DNA from: JBGSLA01 sp965602785
GTDB lineage: Bacteria; Desulfobacterota; Desulfobaccia; Desulfobaccales; 0-14-0-80-60-11
Direction: 5' to 3'
Assembly: GCA_965602785.1 (NCBI GenBank)
Contig: CBFDAH010000184.1
Location: forward strand, 1-5,759
DNA: 5,759 nt
Shown: in pieces, positions 1-2,910 of the stretch
Numbering within the stretch: position 1 is the stretch's first letter
How the letters are laid out: each line of letters begins with the position of its first letter
The notes under the pieces: model-generated
Told to the model about the DNA's origin: nothing
The model's input: the letters and a program-made list of their open reading frames with translations, nothing else
Database searches by the model: none
Program-made: the position numbers and the translations under genes

Positions 1-1
1 A

Positions 2-232
2 GGCGGTCCAGCGGCTCTCTCCCCTTTTTTTTCAACCGGGGGGAAAGATGATCTCTACCAACTTAACTTAATCAAAGCCTTTACCCAGATTTCCCCCACA
101 GCCAAGGTTGGTGTGGGTTACCGCCTGCTCAAGACCAAATCCAGAACGGGGTGCCCCAGCCAACCCCCTGCGCCCTCCCCCCCAGCTCGGGACTTATGGG
201 AACGCCGCTCCCATAGGTCTTTTTTGCCCTGA
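2..232 (+). CDS. 3' end of an unidentified protein gene (partial, open at left edge)
   Basis: One frame is open from the left edge to a TGA at 230-232, giving 76 codons with no start in view. The first half reads like a real protein: after a Gly/Ser/Phe-rich stretch comes DDLYQLNLIKAFTQISPTAK and then VGVGYRLLKTKS, with the alternating polar/apolar pattern expected of outer-membrane beta strands. From about base 150 the peptide turns Pro/Ser/Arg-rich (PSQPPAPSPPARD) and no longer looks like a folded domain. An intrinsic terminator at 191-225 lies inside the open frame, just before the stop. This suggests that the original stop was lost by frameshift or mutation and the frame now reads through 3'-untranslated DNA. 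I do not recognise the family. A beta-barrel C-terminus is a guess from strand pattern only, and spurious openness in GC-rich DNA remains possible for the second half. Confidence 0.42.
   Translation, partial: GGPAALSPFFSTGGKDDLYQLNLIKAFTQISPTAKVGVGYRLLKTKSRTGCPSQPPAPSPPARDLWERRSHRSFLP
191..225 (+). terminator. Strong intrinsic (rho-independent) terminator
   Basis: The left arm at 191-201 (GACTTATGGGA) pairs with the right arm at 209-219 (TCCCATAGGTC) over 11 bp with one G-T wobble. The loop is 7 nt (202-208), and six T residues follow at 220-225. This is a textbook rightward terminator. It should end the transcript of the gene entering from the left and insulate the small-gene cluster that starts at 445. 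Confidence 0.88.
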
Positions 233-277
233 AGTTTCCTGCTAAAGTTCCCAAAACCGACCATCCCCAAAACCCAT

Positions 278-303
278 ATGGTCCCCCCCAGCCCTGGGAC
301 CAT
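278..303. repeat. Perfect 8-bp inverted repeat (hairpin)
   Basis: ATGGTCCC at 278-285 and GGGACCAT at 296-303 are perfect complements separated by a 10-nt C-rich loop. No T tract follows on the plus strand. On the minus strand a short T run comes only several bases past the stem, so a canonical terminator is not supported. It lies in the gene-free stretch between the terminator at 191-225 and the gene at 445. It may be a second transcript-end structure or an RNA stability element. Confidence 0.45.
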
Positions 304-412
304 CTCCTGGCCGGGCCAAGGGGGGTATGGGGGCTGCTGCTGGTGGTTAGGGGAGTCTCGGGGTTTTTGCCCTGGTGTTACTGCTGGGGCCTGGGGAATT
401 GCCCCGCCCCGG

Positions 413-427
413 CCAACACTGTGTTGG
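413..427. promoter_or_regulatory. Perfect 15-nt dyad, operator-like
   Basis: CCAACAC (413-419), a single central T (420) and GTGTTGG (421-427) form a perfect dyad. It ends 17 nt before the ATG of the first small gene and overlaps no coding region. With a one-base centre it is better suited to binding a dimeric protein than to forming an RNA hairpin, although a 5-bp stem with a 5-base loop is possible. No confident -35/-10 pair was found near it, so an operator role is inferred from symmetry and position alone. Confidence 0.4.
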
Positions 428-444
428 AAATAAGGTGATCGACC

Positions 445-660
445 ATGGCTCGACGGCTCAAAGAACTCAAGGATGTTCGACGCTACCTGGCCAACCTCAT
501 CAACCGGGTGGAAGCAGGCCAGGTGCCCCCGGAGATGGGCAGCAAATTGACCTACATCGCCAGCGCCCTGGTGCGGGTCATCGAGAGCATGGACCTGCGT
601 GGTCTCGACGAGCGCCTGGCAGCATTGGAGGAAAGGCACAGATGCCACGGCAGCGAATAA
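445..660 (+). CDS. Small helical protein of unknown function, first gene of a five-gene cluster
   Basis: This 71-residue protein starts at ATG 445. The start is fixed by AAGGTGATC at 432-440, closely complementary to the 16S rRNA 3' end, 4-5 nt before the ATG. The sequence is mostly amphipathic helix: MARRLKELKDVRRYLANLIN, then a turn containing VPPEMG near residues 28-33, a second helix running through TYIASALVRVIES, and a charged tail LDERLAALEERH that could form a short coiled coil. There is no signal peptide or membrane segment. From memory, small proteins of the RRYLANLINR...VIES type occur in prophage regions close to DNA-packaging genes, but no such genes are visible here. Its stop overlaps the start of the next gene, so the two are probably translationally coupled. 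Function unknown. Confidence 0.7.
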   Translation: MARRLKELKDVRRYLANLINRVEAGQVPPEMGSKLTYIASALVRVIESMDLRGLDERLAALEERHRCHGSE

Positions 661-863
661 TGAGGCGGTTGGAGCGCCTGGAGCGCCTGGAGCGTGCAGG
701 CCTCAGTGACCATGTGGGCCAGGCCCTGCGAGCGTACCATGCCACAGGCACCCTCCCCCCGGCAGGCCCCGTGCGGGATATGGTCCTGCGGATCGATGCC
801 TTCAGCCGGGCGGCCCTCCAGCTGACGTGCTTCCCCACCTGCCCTAAAGAGCCTGTGGACTAA
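642..863 (+). CDS. Small basic protein of unknown function, overlapping the previous gene
   Basis: This 73-residue protein starts at ATG 642, inside the end of the preceding gene and in another frame. GGAGG at 627-631 sits 10 nt upstream. An in-frame ATG at 660, sharing its A with the previous stop (TAATG), is an alternative start and would make the product six residues shorter. The N-terminus is very arginine-rich and contains three LER triplets coded by a 9-bp tandem repeat starting at 671. The middle (residues about 24-51) is mixed helix and loop, and the last 20 residues contain two cysteines (CFPTC). The frame is also open further upstream, but that part would shadow the 71-aa gene and has no ribosome binding site. 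No family is recognised. The tight overlap suggests co-expression with the previous gene. Confidence 0.62.
   Translation: MPRQRIMRRLERLERLERAGLSDHVGQALRAYHATGTLPPAGPVRDMVLRIDAFSRAALQLTCFPTCPKEPVD
671..694 (+). repeat. 9-bp tandem repeat inside a coding region
   Basis: The unit GGAGCGCCT occurs twice exactly (671-679 and 680-688) and is followed by a degenerate third copy beginning GGAGCG. It adds whole codons, giving successive Leu-Glu-Arg triplets near the N-terminus of the 73-aa protein. Replication slippage here would change protein length without shifting frame. Confidence 0.7.
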
Positions 864-908
864 TTTTTTTTTGGCTGGCAATTCACAAATGCGCAAAGGA
901 GCGTAATC

Positions 909-1253
909 ATGAACGAGCAACCAACTTTATCGACCCTGATACGCCAGGCCCTGACCCAGAGCGGTGATGATGACCAGGCCCTGGAAGAGGCCCTCCAGGG
1001 GATCATCAGCCAGGGGGTGACCCAAGCCCTGCAAGAGATTGAGGCCAAGAAGGATCCCGGCAAAGCCTGGGACCGATCCATGCAACGGCTCTACCCCACC
1101 GCCCCCCAGCCGGACCGCACAAAGGCTGAGGACCAGCAGGCCATCATCGACGCGGCCCACGCCTGGGGCCGGGGGGAACGGTGGGAGAGCAATGCCATGT
1201 ATCCGTCGATGGACCACCAGGCCCGTGCCCGTGCCCAAGCAAAGGGAGCGTGA
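909..1253 (+). CDS. Hypothetical 114-aa acidic/helical protein
   Basis: The start at ATG 909 is supported by AGGAG at 897-901, 7 nt upstream. The first ~50 residues are acidic and helical (SGDDDQALEEALQGIISQGV, then LQEIEAKKDPGKAWDRS). A Pro-rich linker (YPTAPQPDR) follows, then a second helical part, AEDQQAIIDAAHAWGRGE, and a basic Ala/Arg tail. There is no signal peptide, no membrane segment and no motif I can tie to a family. It lies 45 nt after the previous gene, across a T9 run, and 2 nt before the next gene, so it is surely cotranscribed with the latter. Function unknown; membership of a phage-like or other mobile module is only inferred from the clustered small genes. Confidence 0.74.
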   Translation: MNEQPTLSTLIRQALTQSGDDDQALEEALQGIISQGVTQALQEIEAKKDPGKAWDRSMQRLYPTAPQPDRTKAEDQQAIIDAAHAWGRGERWESNAMYPSMDHQARARAQAKGA

Positions 1254-1255
1254 CC

Positions 1256-1813
1256 ATGAGCGCCATTGAGAAGTTCGACGCATTTATGGCCGACCTGGCC
1301 AGCAACAAACAGGTCATCGTGGCCCAGCTGGCTGACGCCGAGGACAAGGTAAGCCTTTTACGGCGGGACCTCCAGGCCGCCGAGGCCCTTTTACCCGCGG
1401 CCCAGAAGACGGCACTGGCCGCCCACCAGGAGACCAGGGTGGGGATCGTCAAGGCGGCTCTCGACCAGGCAGAGGCGGACTTTGCCGCCCTGGAGCAGCA
1501 GCACAAAGACCTGGACCCCGCCATGTGGGCCGCGGCTGCAATCGAAGAGTTTGACGCCCTGATCAATGACGCCTGGCAGGAGTTCGGGGCCAGCATACGG
1601 GCCGCCGAGAAGGCCAGGCAAACCTACCTCCAGGCCATCGTAAAGGTGGGCCAGGCGATGAGCAAGGGGAACAACCTGGTGGACGCCGGGGTGCGGACAC
1701 AGGCGCACAGCCCTAAGAAGCTGGCTACCTCTGCCCGGTTCATGACGCACCTACACCCTTACGTCGTAGACCTCGATGCAATAAAGGCGGCAATTTACCG
1801 GGGGCGGGTATGA
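1256..1813 (+). CDS. Hypothetical 185-aa coiled-coil protein
   Basis: The chosen start is ATG 1256, preceded by AAGGGAG at 1242-1248 with 7-nt spacing and 2 nt after the previous stop. The frame is open 25 codons further upstream, but that extension would lie inside the previous gene. Residues ~20-95 are a long Ala/Glu/Gln/Leu-rich segment with heptad character (AQLADAEDKVSLLRRDLQAA through LEQQHKDLD), predicting a coiled coil. A second helical part (EEFDALINDAWQEFGAS) follows, then a less regular C-terminal ~60 residues containing KGNNLVDAG and THLHPYVVDLDAIKAAIY. There is no signal peptide or membrane span. The pattern could fit a structural, scaffold or tail-associated phage protein, but no diagnostic motif supports that. 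The stop overlaps the next start (ATGA). Confidence 0.8.
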   Translation: MSAIEKFDAFMADLASNKQVIVAQLADAEDKVSLLRRDLQAAEALLPAAQKTALAAHQETRVGIVKAALDQAEADFAALEQQHKDLDPAMWAAAAIEEFDALINDAWQEFGASIRAAEKARQTYLQAIVKVGQAMSKGNNLVDAGVRTQAHSPKKLATSARFMTHLHPYVVDLDAIKAAIYRGRV

Positions 1814-1991
1814 GCCAGGAGGAAGGGGAAAGGCCCATAGTGGGTTATGCTTGTATTATCGTGCCTGGGGAGCCTGGTGGGGAGCCTGGCTTAATTCTGC
1901 AGATCCCCCTGGTGGAAGATGACGAGGGCCAAGAAGCAGCCCCCCAGGAAGAACCGCACGCCCCCACCTGATCGATGGCGGTAATTTACCC
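1786..1991 (+). repeat. Near-identical 15-nt direct repeat pair flanking the 53-aa gene
   Basis: GGCGGCAATTTACCG at 1786-1800 and GGCGGTAATTTACCC at 1977-1991 match at 13 of the first 14 positions, 191 nt apart. The first copy lies at the end of the coiled-coil gene and the second just after the 53-aa gene. Each is followed about 10 nt later by GGG, one base and ATG. This may be a small duplication that once copied a start region, or coincidence. Confidence 0.4.
1810..1971 (+). CDS. Small acidic 53-aa protein, last gene of the cluster
   Basis: This short gene starts at ATG 1810 in an ATGA overlap with the preceding stop and ends at TGA 1969-1971. It has only a G-rich stretch upstream rather than a clean ribosome binding site, so coupling to upstream translation would be needed. 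The product begins MSQEEGERPIVGYACIIVPG, has a GEPGGEPG duplication, then LILQIPLVEDDEGQE and a Pro/Glu tail ending HAPT. The centre could form two beta strands; there is no membrane segment. It is too small to assign. The ATGA coupling and sensible acidic composition support it as real, while the weak ribosome binding site and short length argue for caution. Confidence 0.58.
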   Translation: MSQEEGERPIVGYACIIVPGEPGGEPGLILQIPLVEDDEGQEAAPQEEPHAPT

Positions 1992-1994
1992 GCC
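1977..1994 (+). other. Hairpin after the small-gene cluster
   Basis: GGCGG at 1977-1981 pairs with CCGCC at 1990-1994. Two further pairs form across a single bulged C, leaving a 3-nt loop. It begins 5 nt after the stop of the 53-aa gene. No T tract follows, so it is not a canonical intrinsic terminator. It could be a 3'-end stabilising stem or a rho-linked end. Confidence 0.35.
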
Positions 1995-2104
1995 TGGGCA
2001 TGCTAAAACCTGAGCAATGTAGACTGGCCGCGGCTCCCTGACCAGCCCCTTATCCTGCCTGCCTTTTACGCCTCCCATGTGGACTTGTGGAATTTTGCAG
2101 GTTT

Positions 2105-2117
2105 ACATAATGTATGT
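2105..2117. repeat. Short inverted repeat ACATA-ATG-TATGT
   Basis: Two perfect 5-bp arms (2105-2109 and 2113-2117) flank a 3-nt centre in a local AT-rich patch of otherwise GC-rich non-coding DNA. The size fits a protein-binding half-site pair. No gene starts nearby, so any regulatory role is speculative. Confidence 0.25.
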
Positions 2118-2699
2118 TATTCGTCGTTCCTAAAGCACCCCCCGCTCCCCTTGTTTCCCCATGTTTTGCGGTTTTTACGGCAATGTTCTGAAATTATCAC
2201 TTCCGGCATAGGCAGGGGCGCACAACATGTTGGGGATGATGAGGCCTGCACCCTTCATTCCACAAGGGCACAAAGTTGACCGGGGAGTCATCGACGGGGG
2301 GTGATTACAACCTTCCAGGCCAACCTTGAGGGCACGACTGCGCCAGGGGCCTCTCCTGTAAACTCGTTGTGGACGTGACCTAAGGGCCTAAATACACCTG
2401 ACGAGTGATTACCTCCGTGAATAAGGGGCCCGTCGGCACAGTGGGGCTTATAATCGGCACAAGGAGAGATGCCTGTTTTGGGCCAGGCCCCTGCCAGCGC
2501 CAACACCGATTCCACCCTGGGGGGCCAACCCAAGTCCCCCCACCCTCCAAACAGTTTGCTGGTTTTTTTGGGATCGTGCCCAAATTGTGCTCGAAATTGC
2601 TTAATTAGCCAAGAATATGTCAGATATGGATTGGAGAAATTCACCAAACACACCGGTAGTTCTCAGGCCAACCTCCTCAACCGGCTCAGGAAATATTAA

Positions 2700-2729
2700 T
2701 TGACCGCACCCCTAATTATAGGGAATAAT
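2700..2729 (+). promoter_or_regulatory. Putative sigma70-type promoter for the pentapeptide-repeat gene
   Basis: TTGACC (2700-2705, five of six consensus bases) and AATAAT (2724-2729, five of six) are separated by 18 nt. The next gene downstream on this strand begins at 2911, which implies an untranslated leader of about 175 nt. The leader contains A/T-rich and G-run segments but no riboswitch I recognise. The call rests on sequence match only. Confidence 0.4.
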
Positions 2730-2898
2730 GAAATAACCCCATTGGCAAAAGACTGAATAACCAAACCCGGATTTAAGCCTGAAGGGGTGAGGGGGGAGAG
2801 CCACAGAAAATGGTTACTTTTCCCTAAAATAAGCTCTGCTGACGTGGAAAGAGATTTTGTGAACTGTTAATTCCCCTCCCCTACAAGCAGCCCGGCAT

Positions 2899-2903
2899 GG
2901 AGG
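2899..2903 (+). promoter_or_regulatory. Ribosome binding site fixing the start of the pentapeptide-repeat gene
   Basis: GGAGG lies 7 nt before the ATG at 2911. A nearby ATG at 2897 is in another frame and overlaps this site, so it is not the start. Confidence 0.8.
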
Positions 2904-2910
2904 CGGTCAC

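Larger units (their letters stand above)
1972..2910. other. 939-bp stretch without a convincing gene
   Basis: Base use here is uneven, with C- and G-runs mixed with AT-rich pieces, and every frame is cut often or gives Pro/Gly/Cys-rich nonsense. An imperfect stem at 1977-1994 lies 5 nt after the last small gene but has no T tract. A 13-nt inverted repeat, ACATA-ATG-TATGT, lies at 2105-2117. A plus-strand frame at 2469-2699 has TATAAT at 2449-2454 and AAGGAG at 2461-2466, but only 2 nt separate that site from its ATG, and the peptide resembles no family. A promoter for the pentapeptide gene is proposed at 2700-2729. The rest may be decayed sequence left by insertions or deletions. Confidence 0.6.

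Noticed and set aside
1..32. Possible tRNA 3' end or attachment site at the left edge (TCCA near base 10, then CTCTCTCCCC and T8)
   Set aside because: No T-arm sequence (TTCRA loop with a 5-bp stem) precedes either candidate acceptor end, and a protein-like frame crosses the region.
118..648. Minus-strand 176-codon frame opposite the first small gene
   Set aside because: Its Pro/Gly/His-rich composition is that of antisense GC-rich DNA. It overlaps the terminator and the dyad and opposes a gene with a strong ribosome binding site.
1144..1750. Minus-strand frames opposite the coiled-coil gene
   Set aside because: They are Ala/Ser/Arg-rich shadows of the sense gene with no supporting start signals. 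The plus-strand genes form a coherent coupled series.
2301..2412. Repeated 8-mer GTGATTAC at 2301 and 2405
   Set aside because: Two copies of an 8-mer about 100 bp apart, with no extended similarity around them, are likely chance.
2288..2653. Minus-strand 121-codon frame in the gene-poor stretch
   Set aside because: It begins at a GTG without a ribosome binding site, has irregular composition, and shows no recognisable motif.
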